Positions 18,434 through 27,363 of a stretch of 64,000 nt of DNA are shown one piece after another. The notes under the pieces are model-generated. The model did not search any database. It was not told where the DNA came from and saw only the letters and a list, made by a program, of their open reading frames with translations. The translations under genes were made by a program, and so were the position numbers. Source of the stretch: Rhodospirillaceae bacterium LM-1 (GTDB lineage Bacteria; Pseudomonadota; Alphaproteobacteria; Rhodospirillales; WMHbin7); NCBI GenBank assembly GCA_902725215.1, contig CACUVI010000029.1, positions 62,001-126,000 of the forward strand. Reading direction: 5' to 3'. Position 1 is the stretch's first letter, and each line of letters begins with the position of its first letter.

Positions 18434-19423
18434 ATGACCATTCTGGTGACCGGAGCCACCGGGTTCGTGGGGGCCGCCGTGGCCCGCGCCCTGGCCGCAC
18501 GGGGCCATGGCCTGCGGCTGCTGGCCCGTCCCGGCTCTGATCGGCGCAATTTGAAGGACTTAACGGCCGAGATCGCCGAAGGCAGCCTGGACGACCCGCA
18601 AAGCCTGAAACGGTCGGTCAAGGGTTGTTCGGCCCTGTTCCATGTGGCGGCCGACTATCGGCTGTGGGTGCCGGATCCAAGCGCCATGATGCGCACCAAT
18701 ATCGATGGCACGCTGGCCCTGCTGGAAGCCGGAGCCAACGAGGGCCTGTCTCGCATGGTCTATACCAGCAGCGTGGCGGTTCTGGGCCTGCATGCCGATG
18801 GCGGCCCCGCTTCTGAGGACACCCCATCCACCCTGACCGACATGATCGGACCCTACAAACAGTCGAAATTCTTGGCCGAAAAAGCCGTCCGCCAAGCCGT
18901 GGCTGAAAAGAAATGGCCGGTGGTGATCGTCAACCCCTCTACCCCAATCGGGCCGGGAGACGTGAAACCCACCCCCACCGGACGCATGATCGTCGAGGCG
19001 GCCCTGGGGCGCATGCCCGCCTATGTCGATACGGGGCTGAACGTCGTCCATGTCGATGACGTGGCCGAAGGGCACCTGCTGGCTTTCGACAAGGGGGTAA
19101 TTGGCGAACGCTATATCTTGGGCGGAGAGAACATGGCGCTGAAGGACATTCTGTCCGAGGTCGCCCGCCTGATGGGACGCAAGCCGCCCGGCATCTCCCT
19201 GCCCCATTCAGCCGTCATGCCCATCGCCTTCTTCAGCGAATTGTGGGCCAAAGCCTTTGGTGGCGAGCCGATGGCCACCCTGGATGGCGTTCGCATGGCT
19301 AGAAAGAAAATGTTCTTTTCCTCGGCCAAGGCGGAGCGTGACTTGGGTTATCGGGCGCGCCCCGCCGCGCAGGCGATCAATGATGCGGTGGCCTGGTTCA
19401 AAGCCAACGGATATCTGGGATGA
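18434..19423 (+). CDS. hpnA: Hopanoid-associated sugar epimerase HpnA
   Basis: NAD(P)-dependent epimerase/dehydratase of the extended short-chain dehydrogenase family that accompanies hopanoid genes. The 329-residue protein has the Rossmann motif VTGATGFVGAA at residues 5-15, the active-site YKQSK (YxxxK) after a serine-rich strand (VYTSSVAVLG), and a C-terminal substrate domain. The start at 18434 follows AAAGGAG at 18422-18428; the longer upstream frame is antisense to ispH and was rejected. It overlaps hpnL by 4 bases. Its sugar substrate in hopanoid head-group synthesis is not known from sequence. Confidence 0.9.
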   Translation: MTILVTGATGFVGAAVARALAARGHGLRLLARPGSDRRNLKDLTAEIAEGSLDDPQSLKRSVKGCSALFHVAADYRLWVPDPSAMMRTNIDGTLALLEAGANEGLSRMVYTSSVAVLGLHADGGPASEDTPSTLTDMIGPYKQSKFLAEKAVRQAVAEKKWPVVIVNPSTPIGPGDVKPTPTGRMIVEAALGRMPAYVDTGLNVVHVDDVAEGHLLAFDKGVIGERYILGGENMALKDILSEVARLMGRKPPGISLPHSAVMPIAFFSELWAKAFGGEPMATLDGVRMARKKMFFSSAKAERDLGYRARPAAQAINDAVAWFKANGYLG

Positions 19424-20382
19424 AGCGCACGCATCCCTGGCTGATTCTGGCGGGGCTGGCGGGCCTTGCTGCGGCGATTTTCCTGATTGCCGATCATGGC
19501 GCAGCGGACATCTTGCAAGGCGTGGCGGCGCTTGGCTGGGGGTTGCTGCTGGTGGCATTGTATCGTTCGATCTCTCTGGTCACGGCGGCCCAGGCTTGGC
19601 GTCTTCTGTATCCCGCCGATCATCGCCACAGCCTTGCGCGCATGAGCCTGCTGCGCTGGATTTGCGAATCGGTGAACAGCCTGTTGCCGGTCGCCCAGAT
19701 CGGTGGCGATCTGGTCAGGGCAAAATTGGCGGCTAGGCCAAATCATGGCGCGCAGTCTGGTGCCGCCGTGGTGGTCGATATCACGCTTAACTTGGTGGTG
19801 GAAATTCTGTTCGTCATCCTGGCGCTGGCCTTGCTGCTGGGCCAGGGCGACAGCGGCTATGGCGGGCCGCTGGCTGGTGCCCTGTTGCTGACCTCTGTCG
19901 GCGTGGCCGCCTTCTGGGCGATCCAGAAGCGCGGTCTTTTCAGTCTGCTGGCCCGCTTCGTCGCATTGATCGGCAAGGGAGCGGCGCTTGATAAGGCCAT
20001 CGCGGGCGCCAACAGTTTGGACCAAGCGATCGCCGCCCTGTACGCCAAACCCAGCGACCTACTGGCCGCCCTGTTCTGGCACATTCTATCCACGGCGTCG
20101 CGCGTGGGCGAAGTTTGGCTGATTCTGTATCTGATGGATCGACCAACCACGCTGGCCGCAGCATTGATCGTCGAATCCCTGGCCGCCATGTTGCGCACCG
20201 CCGCTTTTCTGGTGCCGGGGGGATTGGGCGTGCAGGAAGGCGCGCTCTTGGCGCTGGGGTCCTTGGTCGGAATCGCCCCTGAAAGCGCCTTGGCCCTGGC
20301 CCTGGTCAAACGGGCAAGGGAGATTGGCGTCGGTCTGGCAGGATTGTTGGCCTGGATTGTCGCCAGAAACAACAGGGCCTGA
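19420..20382 (+). CDS. hpnL: Hopanoid-associated integral membrane protein HpnL (flippase-like domain)
   Basis: A 320-residue polytopic membrane protein with about eight predicted helices (for example LILAGLAGLAAAIFLIA, VVVDITLNLVVEILFVILAL, AFLVPGGLGVQEGALLAL). It belongs to the lysylphosphatidylglycerol synthase/UPF0104 membrane family, of which HpnL is the hopanoid-linked branch. The conserved PGGLGVQEG loop near residues 265-273 is clear. It is translationally coupled to hpnA. The role, possibly moving a hopanoid or its intermediate across the membrane, is inferred from family and context. Confidence 0.85.
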   Translation: MKRTHPWLILAGLAGLAAAIFLIADHGAADILQGVAALGWGLLLVALYRSISLVTAAQAWRLLYPADHRHSLARMSLLRWICESVNSLLPVAQIGGDLVRAKLAARPNHGAQSGAAVVVDITLNLVVEILFVILALALLLGQGDSGYGGPLAGALLLTSVGVAAFWAIQKRGLFSLLARFVALIGKGAALDKAIAGANSLDQAIAALYAKPSDLLAALFWHILSTASRVGEVWLILYLMDRPTTLAAALIVESLAAMLRTAAFLVPGGLGVQEGALLALGSLVGIAPESALALALVKRAREIGVGLAGLLAWIVARNNRA

Positions 20383-20432
20383 CCCGCCCCCCCCAGGAAG
20401 CGCTAAAACATTCACATAAATTCATCCCACAA

Positions 20433-20460
20433 GTTGATTGGCCGTTGATTACTAATCAAC
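20433..20460. promoter_or_regulatory. Palindrome GTTGATTA-C-TAATCAAC with an extra upstream half-site
   Basis: A perfect 8-1-8 inverted repeat at 20444-20460, preceded by another GTTGATT at 20433-20439, 11 bases upstream. It lies 95 bases before the diguanylate cyclase start at 20555. The half-site resembles FNR sites (TTGAT) but the spacer is five, not four bases, so the binding protein is uncertain. Confidence 0.4.
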
Positions 20461-20554
20461 CATGCCGATCTATGCGTGCTTGCCAAAAATACAAAGACCA
20501 TATGATAATCAGTGAAAATCCATTGCCTGAGACAAAAACTAAAATAATAACAGA

Positions 20555-22252
20555 ATGAACCAACCCGCCGTTTGCAGGCGCGACATAGGTCCGCGCTTCA
20601 CCACGAATTCCATGGCCGCGTTCGAGATATCGCGCGAGATGGTGGCGCTGTGCCGCGATGGCATGATCGAAGACATCAATTCCGCGGGTGCTAGGTTGCT
20701 TGGTCTGGAAAAGCCCCAGGCCATCGGGCGGAATCTTGGCGATTTCCTGACCCGTGACTATGCGGATATGGGCCAGCAACTGCTTAGCATGCAGACCATC
20801 GAGACAACGCCGGTTCCTGTGGAATTTCAGGTTTCCGGCAATCAGAAACGCCAAGTGGAATTGCTGGTTCATCCGGCCCGTGAAATAGGCCCCAACTGCA
20901 CCGTCGTGACCGGACGCGACATCAGCAAGCAGGCCAAGTTGGCCAAAAGCGCCAAACGCAGGGAAGACAGATTCAGAATTCTGGTCGAACGCTCGATGCA
21001 TCTGGTCTGTCAATGCCGGGGCGACAGAATCGACTACATCAATCCCGCCGGCGCCGAGATGCTGGGCGCCAGCAGTGACTGCCAACCTGTCGGATGGCCG
21101 GTCTCAGAACTCTTCGCCGGAGAATACAAAGAGATCGTCCGGGACGGGCTTATGGACGTTCTGGCAGAACCTTCCTATCTTCCCATGCGCATGATGCGTT
21201 GCGATGGCACTGTGATCGACGCGCAGGTATTGATTTCCAGGCTTCCCTCCAGGCCCGGCGAGCTTGAATACATGATCGAGGCCAGGGACATCAGCGCGCA
21301 CAACCGGGCGGTGGCGGCGCTGCGATCGCTCAACGAATCGCTTGAACGCCGCGTCAGCGATCGGACGACCGATCTTGCGAATGCCAATGCCTTTCTGGAA
21401 ACGCTACTGGAAGCCATTCCAACCCCCGTCTGGTGGAAGGATGTGCAGGACTGTTTCCTTGGCTACAATCGCGCTTTCCAGAAATTCTTCGGCGTCGAAA
21501 TGCAATCTTGGATCGGCGAACGAATGGATGCGGTTTTGCCCGCCAGCGACATGAACGGCCCGCGCCAGATCGCCTTGCCGTTCGAGCAATCGCAGCCGGA
21601 AATCGAATATGAAACCGCGCTTCGCATTCAAGAGGACGAGCGAAACGTCATCGTCAGCGAGAAAGGTTGGATGGGTCATAGCCGCCAATTCTCGGGCACC
21701 ATCGGCGTCTTGCTGGACATCACGCAACGAAAGCGGATGGAAGAAGAGCTGCGCCGACTGGCGACCACGGATCCGCTGACCGGCAGCAACAACCGCAGGC
21801 ATTTCATGGAAATCGCCGAAGTGGAATTCGAGCGGGCGCGCCGCTATTTTCACGCGCTTTCGGTGATGATGATGGATATCGACTATTTCAAGAAGGTCAA
21901 CGACACGTATGGTCACGCCACCGGCGATGAAGTGATCAAGTCGCTGACGAGAACCTGCGCTGGTCTGTTGCGCAAGGGCGATGCGCAGGGGCGCTTGGGC
22001 GGCGAGGAATTCGCCATCATTCTGCCCGATACGGCGATCGACGGCGCTATCACGCTGGCGGAAAGACTACGCACCTGCCTAGCGGAAACGCAAGTTCCAT
22101 CCGCCGGAGAAACCGTCCGCTTCACTTGCAGCATCGGCGTGGCGCAACTGGCGCCGTCGGATCACGCCATCGAGACCGTCCTGAACCGGGCCGACGAGGC
22201 GCTTTACGAAGCCAAGCGCAGCGGACGCAACAAGGTTTGCGCGGCTCCTTAA
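20555..22252 (+). CDS. PAS-domain diguanylate cyclase
   Basis: A 565-residue soluble c-di-GMP synthase. Three PAS-like modules fill residues about 20-130, 145-255 and 285-390, the second and third joined by a coiled coil (LNESLERRVSDRTTDLANAN). The GGDEF domain at about 400-562 has an intact active site RLGGEEF, preceded by RKGD, the inhibitory RxxD site, at the normal distance. No membrane helix is present, so it senses a cytoplasmic ligand or redox state; no cofactor residues stand out. It is convergent with the next gene, and the two stop codons overlap by bases 22249-22252. Confidence 0.88.
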   Translation: MNQPAVCRRDIGPRFTTNSMAAFEISREMVALCRDGMIEDINSAGARLLGLEKPQAIGRNLGDFLTRDYADMGQQLLSMQTIETTPVPVEFQVSGNQKRQVELLVHPAREIGPNCTVVTGRDISKQAKLAKSAKRREDRFRILVERSMHLVCQCRGDRIDYINPAGAEMLGASSDCQPVGWPVSELFAGEYKEIVRDGLMDVLAEPSYLPMRMMRCDGTVIDAQVLISRLPSRPGELEYMIEARDISAHNRAVAALRSLNESLERRVSDRTTDLANANAFLETLLEAIPTPVWWKDVQDCFLGYNRAFQKFFGVEMQSWIGERMDAVLPASDMNGPRQIALPFEQSQPEIEYETALRIQEDERNVIVSEKGWMGHSRQFSGTIGVLLDITQRKRMEEELRRLATTDPLTGSNNRRHFMEIAEVEFERARRYFHALSVMMMDIDYFKKVNDTYGHATGDEVIKSLTRTCAGLLRKGDAQGRLGGEEFAIILPDTAIDGAITLAERLRTCLAETQVPSAGETVRFTCSIGVAQLAPSDHAIETVLNRADEALYEAKRSGRNKVCAAP

Positions 22253-23679
22253 AAGGTAACGACTCTATCTCGCCCAGCCCTCTTTGCCGCGTACAAAGCC
22301 TGATCAGCGCGATTTTGCAGACTGTCTTGTTCGTCTCCAGGCTGGTAGGACGCGATGCCTGCGCTGACTGTTTGACGCCGACCATGGATGAATCCGTGGC
22401 TTCTAACCGCCTCGCAGATGCGCTCAGCCAGCACCGCCGCCTGTTCTGCACTGGTTTCGGAACACAAAACAAGAAACTCTTCTCCACCCCAGCGCCCCAC
22501 CACATCATGGGTTCTCAGATGCGCCTTCACCAGCATCGAGAATTCCTTTAGGACATGATCGCCTGCCTGATGGCCAAATTCGTCATTCACCCTCTTGAAA
22601 TGGTCGATATCCAGCATGATGATCGAGAAGGGGCGGGCGTATCGCTGTGAACGTTCGATTTCCGCGTCCATTCTTTCGTTCAGGTCGCCGCGGTTGCTTA
22701 GGCCCGTCAAACTATCCGTTCTAGAAAGTCTTCTTAGTTTCTCATTTAGTTTCCTCAGCCTGAAGGCCCAGAACAGGCTGGTCAGCAAGATGATGGTGAA
22801 GACGGCGACAATTTTGAGAAGTAGGTCGTAATCGATTCCAGTCTGCACCTTGATCGATACATGCCGGTTGGCGATTTCCGCTCTCTCGGGAGGCTGGATT
22901 TCGGCGATCCCCTTGTTCAGGATGTCTCTTAGCATTCTGTCTTCCTTGCGAACGCCAATCCGCAAGTTGTTCTCGTAACCCGGAACTTGACCCGAGACTT
23001 TCAGATTGAACCAGCCATCTTTCTTGATGGTATAGACGGCCACGATCAACGAACGCATCGTCATATCGGCCTTCTTGCCGGAGACCATGGCGAAGGATTC
23101 CGCTTCGCTGCCGGTTGTCAGAATGGTCAGTTCGGGAAAATCGCGGCGCACGCGTTCTTCGATCGACGTGCCGCTTGGAAGAACCAACGATTTCCGGCGA
23201 ATGCCCGCCAGATCGTCGATAAATGGGTGTTCTTCCCTTGTCACGATTACATTGCGATCTACGAAGATTGGATCGGTAAAGACCAGCCATTCGTCGCGTT
23301 TTGGAGTTTGATTGAGAAAACTGAGAATCTTGCACTTGCCGCTTTTTGAGGCTTCCAGACTTTCATCCCAGTTATTGGTGACGACCAATTTCAGCGTCAC
23401 TCCTGCCCTTTGCGCGGCCAACCTTAAAAGATCGGCGGAGATTCCCTCGTGTCGGCCTTGAGCGTTGATGATTTCGTAGGGTGCCCAGTCGGGATCGACG
23501 CAAAAAGTGAACGGAGCATTCGCTTGCGCGTAGTGCCGCTCCTCAGGAGTAAGTTCAGCCCCCAGCAACTGGGCTGAAAAAAAACATGGAAGAAGAGCGG
23601 AAATAACAACTGACGGAAGTTTTGGCACCACAACCTCAAAGCACTTGGCAGTCTTCTCCCATGGGTAAGGACCGCACAC
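22249..23679 (-). CDS. Membrane diguanylate cyclase with periplasmic solute-binding (SBP_bac_3) sensor
   Basis: A 476-residue protein with an N-terminal leader (VVISALLPCFFSAQLLGA), a periplasmic type 3 solute-binding domain (about 45-265; FTFCVDPDWAPYEIIN is the typical first strand and ligand loop), one transmembrane helix (LLLKIVAVFTIILLTSLFWAF), and a cytoplasmic GGDEF domain with RWGGEEF and the RTHD inhibitory site. It would turn binding of an amino acid-like ligand into c-di-GMP synthesis. A GTG inside the first 20 codons could be the true start, as the first 15 residues are not leader-like. It lies 13 bases downstream of the cysteine-cluster gene. Confidence 0.86.
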   Translation of the reverse strand: MCGPYPWEKTAKCFEVVVPKLPSVVISALLPCFFSAQLLGAELTPEERHYAQANAPFTFCVDPDWAPYEIINAQGRHEGISADLLRLAAQRAGVTLKLVVTNNWDESLEASKSGKCKILSFLNQTPKRDEWLVFTDPIFVDRNVIVTREEHPFIDDLAGIRRKSLVLPSGTSIEERVRRDFPELTILTTGSEAESFAMVSGKKADMTMRSLIVAVYTIKKDGWFNLKVSGQVPGYENNLRIGVRKEDRMLRDILNKGIAEIQPPERAEIANRHVSIKVQTGIDYDLLLKIVAVFTIILLTSLFWAFRLRKLNEKLRRLSRTDSLTGLSNRGDLNERMDAEIERSQRYARPFSIIMLDIDHFKRVNDEFGHQAGDHVLKEFSMLVKAHLRTHDVVGRWGGEEFLVLCSETSAEQAAVLAERICEAVRSHGFIHGRRQTVSAGIASYQPGDEQDSLQNRADQALYAAKRAGRDRVVTF

Positions 23680-23692
23680 AGCCGGGATGGTT

Positions 23693-24655
23693 CTATCCAG
23701 CCCCCAAATCCGTGCGCACCTTGGCGATGGCCTGCTGAAGCACCTGTTCCTTCAGCATGATCGTCGGCTCGTTGAACAAGATGTTTTTCAGCCAATCGAA
23801 GGCCAGTTGCAGGGCGGCCTCGTCATCGTTCTTGATGTCGTCGATCGCCATATCGTCGATCTCGTAAGTCTCCAGGAACTTCGTGTTCAGAACGAAGCGG
23901 CGGAAACCTTCGACATCTGTGGTCGCCATGAAGAACATCTTCTGGGTCTGGGCCGTCGGCGCCTTGCCCATCGGGCCGCCCATCGAACTCCAAGACGCCA
24001 TCTTCATCAGAATATCGACCCAGCCGCGATCCACCGCCTCGGCGCTCAAGACGCCCTGCTGTTCGCGATACTGCGCCACGTTCTGGGTTTGCTTTTCAGC
24101 ATGCCCCATGCAGTGTTCCTCGCGAACCAGAAAGTGGAAATCCTGCTTGTCGGGGCTGTCCTTCATCTTCATCGAGACCAGCCCCAACGGATAATAGCGG
24201 CAGGTCTGCGGGCGCGCGTCATAAACGGAACAACCTTCGGCCTTCACAAAAGCGCACGGCCCCTTGCCGTCGTCGCCGCCCATCTTCAGCTTGGCCACCG
24301 GCAGATTGGTGCGCGGAAAAAAGGCGGGCACGGTGTGGGCGGCCAGGAATTCGGACGCCGTCAGATTGAAATGCTTGCTTAGGCGCAGGATGTCCGAAGG
24401 GGTCAGCGTGATGTCGGCGCCGTGGCAGCAACGGTTCCAGCATGAAACATCTTTGTGACAGCGAAACTGGAACGTATCTTCCGGCAGCAGGCGCACGGGC
24501 GTTACGGGGTCGGCATTGCCGGTCGAATCGCGCAGCGCCTCAAACAGGTTGAATTCTTCGCCCCTGGGCTGCGGTCCGCAAGACGAGCCTTCTTCGTCCA
24601 GATCGAAACCATCTTCCTCGGAACCGATCCTGTCTTCTTCTTTGTCGCTGCTCAT
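23693..24655 (-). CDS. YkgJ-type cysteine-cluster (putative Fe-S or zinc) protein
   Basis: A 320-residue protein. The first 45 residues are acidic and look disordered. The central part has the YkgJ/UPF0153 cysteine pattern: CHKDVSCWNRCC near residues 66-77, then CAFV...GCSVYDARPQTCRYYPLG, usually eight cysteines that bind a metal or cluster. The helical C-terminal part is not recognised. The start MSSDKEED at 24655 is taken because the longer frame overlaps the apr terminator. It follows aprA on the same strand, with the terminator between them, so it may be expressed partly by read-through. A function with adenylylsulfate reductase is only suggested by position. Confidence 0.75.
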   Translation of the reverse strand: MSSDKEEDRIGSEEDGFDLDEEGSSCGPQPRGEEFNLFEALRDSTGNADPVTPVRLLPEDTFQFRCHKDVSCWNRCCHGADITLTPSDILRLSKHFNLTASEFLAAHTVPAFFPRTNLPVAKLKMGGDDGKGPCAFVKAEGCSVYDARPQTCRYYPLGLVSMKMKDSPDKQDFHFLVREEHCMGHAEKQTQNVAQYREQQGVLSAEAVDRGWVDILMKMASWSSMGGPMGKAPTAQTQKMFFMATTDVEGFRRFVLNTKFLETYEIDDMAIDDIKNDDEAALQLAFDWLKNILFNEPTIMLKEQVLQQAIAKVRTDLGAG

Positions 24656-24690
24656 AACCAGTCTGCCTTCAAAACGTTGGGGCACCGATA

Positions 24691-24726
24691 TTAAAGAGAA
24701 AGGGGCGCCAGTGCAACCGGCGCCCC
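24691..24726 (-). terminator. Rho-independent terminator after aprA
   Basis: On the minus strand, stem GGGGCGCCGGT/ACTGGCGCCCC (one G-U pair), 3-base loop TGC, and tail TTTCTCTTTAA. It lies 24 bases downstream of the aprA stop codon. Confidence 0.8.
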
Positions 24727-24749
24727 CCACCCTTTGACGTAGACCGAGC

Positions 24750-26669
24750 TTAGTGCTTGGCCTGACCGCTGTAGTGCTTCTCGACCAGATCCTTGTGAGG
24801 AACCTTGAAGCACGTCCACTCGCCGGTCGCCACGTCGATCTTCGAGTTGACGAAGCACTTCCAGTTCGCTTCGTCCAACTTGGGGAAGTCGGCGCGGTAG
24901 AAGAAGCCCGGATAGCGCGTCTCTTCACGGAACTGGATGTGACGCAGATGGGCTTCGGCGGTGATGATGCGGTGGTAGTTTTCCCAGGCCCGCATCAGTT
25001 CATGCAGGTCCTTGGCGCGCATCAGCTTGCTGTCTTCCTTGAGCATGGTCAAAAGATGCAGACCCTGCGCCAGGAGCTTGGCATTGGTGTTGTAGTAGGT
25101 CGAAACGCCCGCCACATATTCGTCCATCAGCTTCTGCAGACGCATCTGCAGCATGCGCGGAAGGATGTAGTTGGGGTTGACGTCTTCGGCCGTCGTCTTG
25201 TCCTTGTGCTCCATGTAATTGCGCACAGGGGTGTAGATTTCTTCGGCAATGGCCTTGATGTCACCCTTGAGCGCAGGGACATAGCCCTTGTTGTCGCGCA
25301 GGAAGCGGACCATGTTCTTGCCGGCGATGCGACCCTCGGCGTGCGAACCCGACGAGAACTTGTGGCCGGAAGCGCCAACGCCGTCACCAGCGGTGAAGAG
25401 ACCCTTCACGGTGGTCATGCGGTTGTAGCCCCACTTCCAATTGGCCGGGCTGTTCAGGTCTTCCGGACCCGACACCCAGATGCCGCAGCAGCCCGAGTGC
25501 GAACCCAACAGGTACGGCTCAGTCGGCATCAGTTCGGAAGCGGTCACTTCCGGACGGATGTTCATGCCGGCCCAAACGCCAGCCTGACCGATGCACATGT
25601 CGAGGAAGTCTTCCCAGGCTTCGGCTTCGAGATGCTTGATCTCCTTGGGAGTCATCGTCTCGGCCAGCTTCTTCATGGCGGTCGGCGTGTCCATCATGAT
25701 GGGACCACGGCCTTCCTTCATTTCATGCAGCATGGCGTGGTTGCGCAAGCAGGTCGGAACCACGGCGGCCTTGTCGTACGGGGCGAAGTCGGCCAGCATG
25801 TGGGCGTTCTTCGTCACGTAGTTTTCGCCGAAACCGTTCAGAGCCTGCGACTTGAAGAGCAGGAACCAAGCGCCGACCGGGCCGTAACCGTCCTTGAAGC
25901 GGGCGGGCACGAAGCGGTTTTCCATCATGGTCAGCTCGGCGCCGACTTCCGCCGCCATGGCGTAGGTCGAACCGGCGTTCCACACCGGATACCAAGTGCG
26001 GCCGTTGCCTTCACCCGTCGAACGCGGGCGGAAGCAGTTCACGGCGCCACCGGCAACCAGCAGGATGGTGTTGGCCTTGAAGACGAACAGCTTGTGCTCG
26101 CGGACCGACAGGCCCACGGCGCCGGCAATGCGGTTCGGTTCCTTCTCGTCGAGCAGCAGCTTCACGATGAAGCAACGCTCGATGATGTTCTCGATGCCCA
26201 GGGCCTTCTTGGCGGCTTCAGCGACGATGGTCTTGTAGCCTTCGCCGTTGATCATGATCTGCCAGCGGCCCGAACGGACCGGCTTGCCGCCGTCCTTCAG
26301 GAGAACGTCTTCGCTGCCCTTGTCTTTCCAAATGGGCAGGCCCCATTCTTCGAACAGGTGGACCGAGTCGTCGACGTGACGGCCGACGTCGTACACCAGA
26401 TCGTCGCGGGTGATGCCCATCAGATCGGCGGAAACCATGCGGACATAGTCCTCTGGCTTCTGCTCGCCCAGATAGGTGTTGATGGCGGAAAGGCCCATGG
26501 CGACGGCGCCGGAACGGTCCAAAGCCGCCTTGTCAACCAGGGTGATCTTGGCGTCGGGGGCCCAGCGGCGAGCTTCGTAAGCGCAGCCGCAGGCAGCCAT
26601 GCCGCCGCCGATGATGAGAATGTCGGTTGTAATGTCGACGATCTCGGGATTGCCGAAAGTACCACTCAT
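24750..26669 (-). CDS. aprA: Adenylylsulfate (APS) reductase, alpha subunit
   Basis: FAD-containing catalytic subunit interconverting APS and sulfite plus AMP; in sulfur oxidisers it runs from sulfite to APS. The 639-residue protein has the N-terminal FAD motif DILIIGGGMAACGCAYEA (residues 16-33), KAALDRSGAVAMGLSAIN, and a capping and helical C-terminal region typical of AprA in the fumarate reductase/aspartate oxidase family. It follows aprB by 28 bases in one operon with its own terminator. No dsrAB, sat, qmo or aprM gene is in the window, so direction cannot be proved, but the rest of the metabolism favours sulfur oxidation. Confidence 0.95.
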   Translation of the reverse strand: MSGTFGNPEIVDITTDILIIGGGMAACGCAYEARRWAPDAKITLVDKAALDRSGAVAMGLSAINTYLGEQKPEDYVRMVSADLMGITRDDLVYDVGRHVDDSVHLFEEWGLPIWKDKGSEDVLLKDGGKPVRSGRWQIMINGEGYKTIVAEAAKKALGIENIIERCFIVKLLLDEKEPNRIAGAVGLSVREHKLFVFKANTILLVAGGAVNCFRPRSTGEGNGRTWYPVWNAGSTYAMAAEVGAELTMMENRFVPARFKDGYGPVGAWFLLFKSQALNGFGENYVTKNAHMLADFAPYDKAAVVPTCLRNHAMLHEMKEGRGPIMMDTPTAMKKLAETMTPKEIKHLEAEAWEDFLDMCIGQAGVWAGMNIRPEVTASELMPTEPYLLGSHSGCCGIWVSGPEDLNSPANWKWGYNRMTTVKGLFTAGDGVGASGHKFSSGSHAEGRIAGKNMVRFLRDNKGYVPALKGDIKAIAEEIYTPVRNYMEHKDKTTAEDVNPNYILPRMLQMRLQKLMDEYVAGVSTYYNTNAKLLAQGLHLLTMLKEDSKLMRAKDLHELMRAWENYHRIITAEAHLRHIQFREETRYPGFFYRADFPKLDEANWKCFVNSKIDVATGEWTCFKVPHKDLVEKHYSGQAKH

Positions 26670-26697
26670 GTGTCGGTTCCTTTATTCGTACAGCGGA

Positions 26698-27120
26698 TCA
26701 GATGGTGGGCAGGGTTTTGCCCGCCTCGGTGAAGAGAAGAATGCTGTCAAGGTCGCCGATTTCCGGCTTGCCCGCGTAGGGTTCGATCGAACCGACGGGG
26801 GTGGTGCGGACGGGGAACTTGAAGCGCTTCACTTCGCCATCGCGGAACTTGATGGTCCACATGATGGTGCTGTCGGTGCGCATGGGGATAACGGCGCCGC
26901 CCATCGGCACCACGTCCTGATAAGCGCGGACTTCAATGGCCTGCTGCGGGCAAGCCTTAACGCAGCACTGGCATTCCCAGCACTGGTCCGGCTCTTGGTT
27001 GAAGGCCTTCATCCGCTCGGTGTCGAGCTTCATCAGGTTATTGGGGCAGATGTACATACAAGCCGTGACTTGGCCGCCCTTGCAGCCATCGCATTTATCA
27101 GTGTGCACGAAGGTGGGCAT
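26698..27120 (-). CDS. aprB: Adenylylsulfate (APS) reductase, beta subunit
   Basis: Ferredoxin-like electron-transfer subunit of APS reductase. The 140-residue protein has two [4Fe-4S] motifs: CDGCKGGQVTACMYICP near residues 9-25 and CWECQCCVKACP near 42-53, followed by the AprB-specific beta-sheet and tail that wraps AprA. It is the first gene of the aprBA operon. A strong purine-rich ribosome binding site (GAGGAC) lies 6-12 bases before the ATG. The 240 bases upstream contain the operon promoter. Confidence 0.95.
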   Translation of the reverse strand: MPTFVHTDKCDGCKGGQVTACMYICPNNLMKLDTERMKAFNQEPDQCWECQCCVKACPQQAIEVRAYQDVVPMGGAVIPMRTDSTIMWTIKFRDGEVKRFKFPVRTTPVGSIEPYAGKPEIGDLDSILLFTEAGKTLPTI

Positions 27121-27245
27121 ACCCGGTCCTCCCCTTCCTCTCTCTAAAGTGTTGCGCGTAAGGCAAATTCCGGCGTCTTACCCTGTCTCCCCGGTATTTT
27201 CCGGTTCGTCAGAGCCGCCGGTTTTCCCCTAAATATTATGGGATA

Positions 27246-27275
27246 GACATATGCCGAATTGCGCAAGTTTGTCAA
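27246..27275 (-). promoter_or_regulatory. Candidate sigma-70 promoter of aprBA
   Basis: On the minus strand, a perfect -35 TTGACA (27270-27275) and a weak -10 TATGTC (27246-27251) 18 bases away, giving a leader of about 120 bases. A second -10-like CATAAT lies at 27235-27240 but without a matching -35. The weak -10 leaves room for an activator. Confidence 0.35.
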
Positions 27276-27363
27276 AGGGAGAAATCATCTTTCTTAGAGG
27301 GGTCCATTTTCGTAAGGACTGTAAAGGGTTGCCCTGCCTTTCAGAGGCGGGCAAAGTACGGGG

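Noticed and set aside
24753-26732. Long open frame (659 codons) on the plus strand opposite aprA
   Set aside because: It is antisense to a clear AprA coding sequence and has histidine- and glycine-rich, low-complexity-like composition with no motif; a by-product of GC-rich third codon positions.
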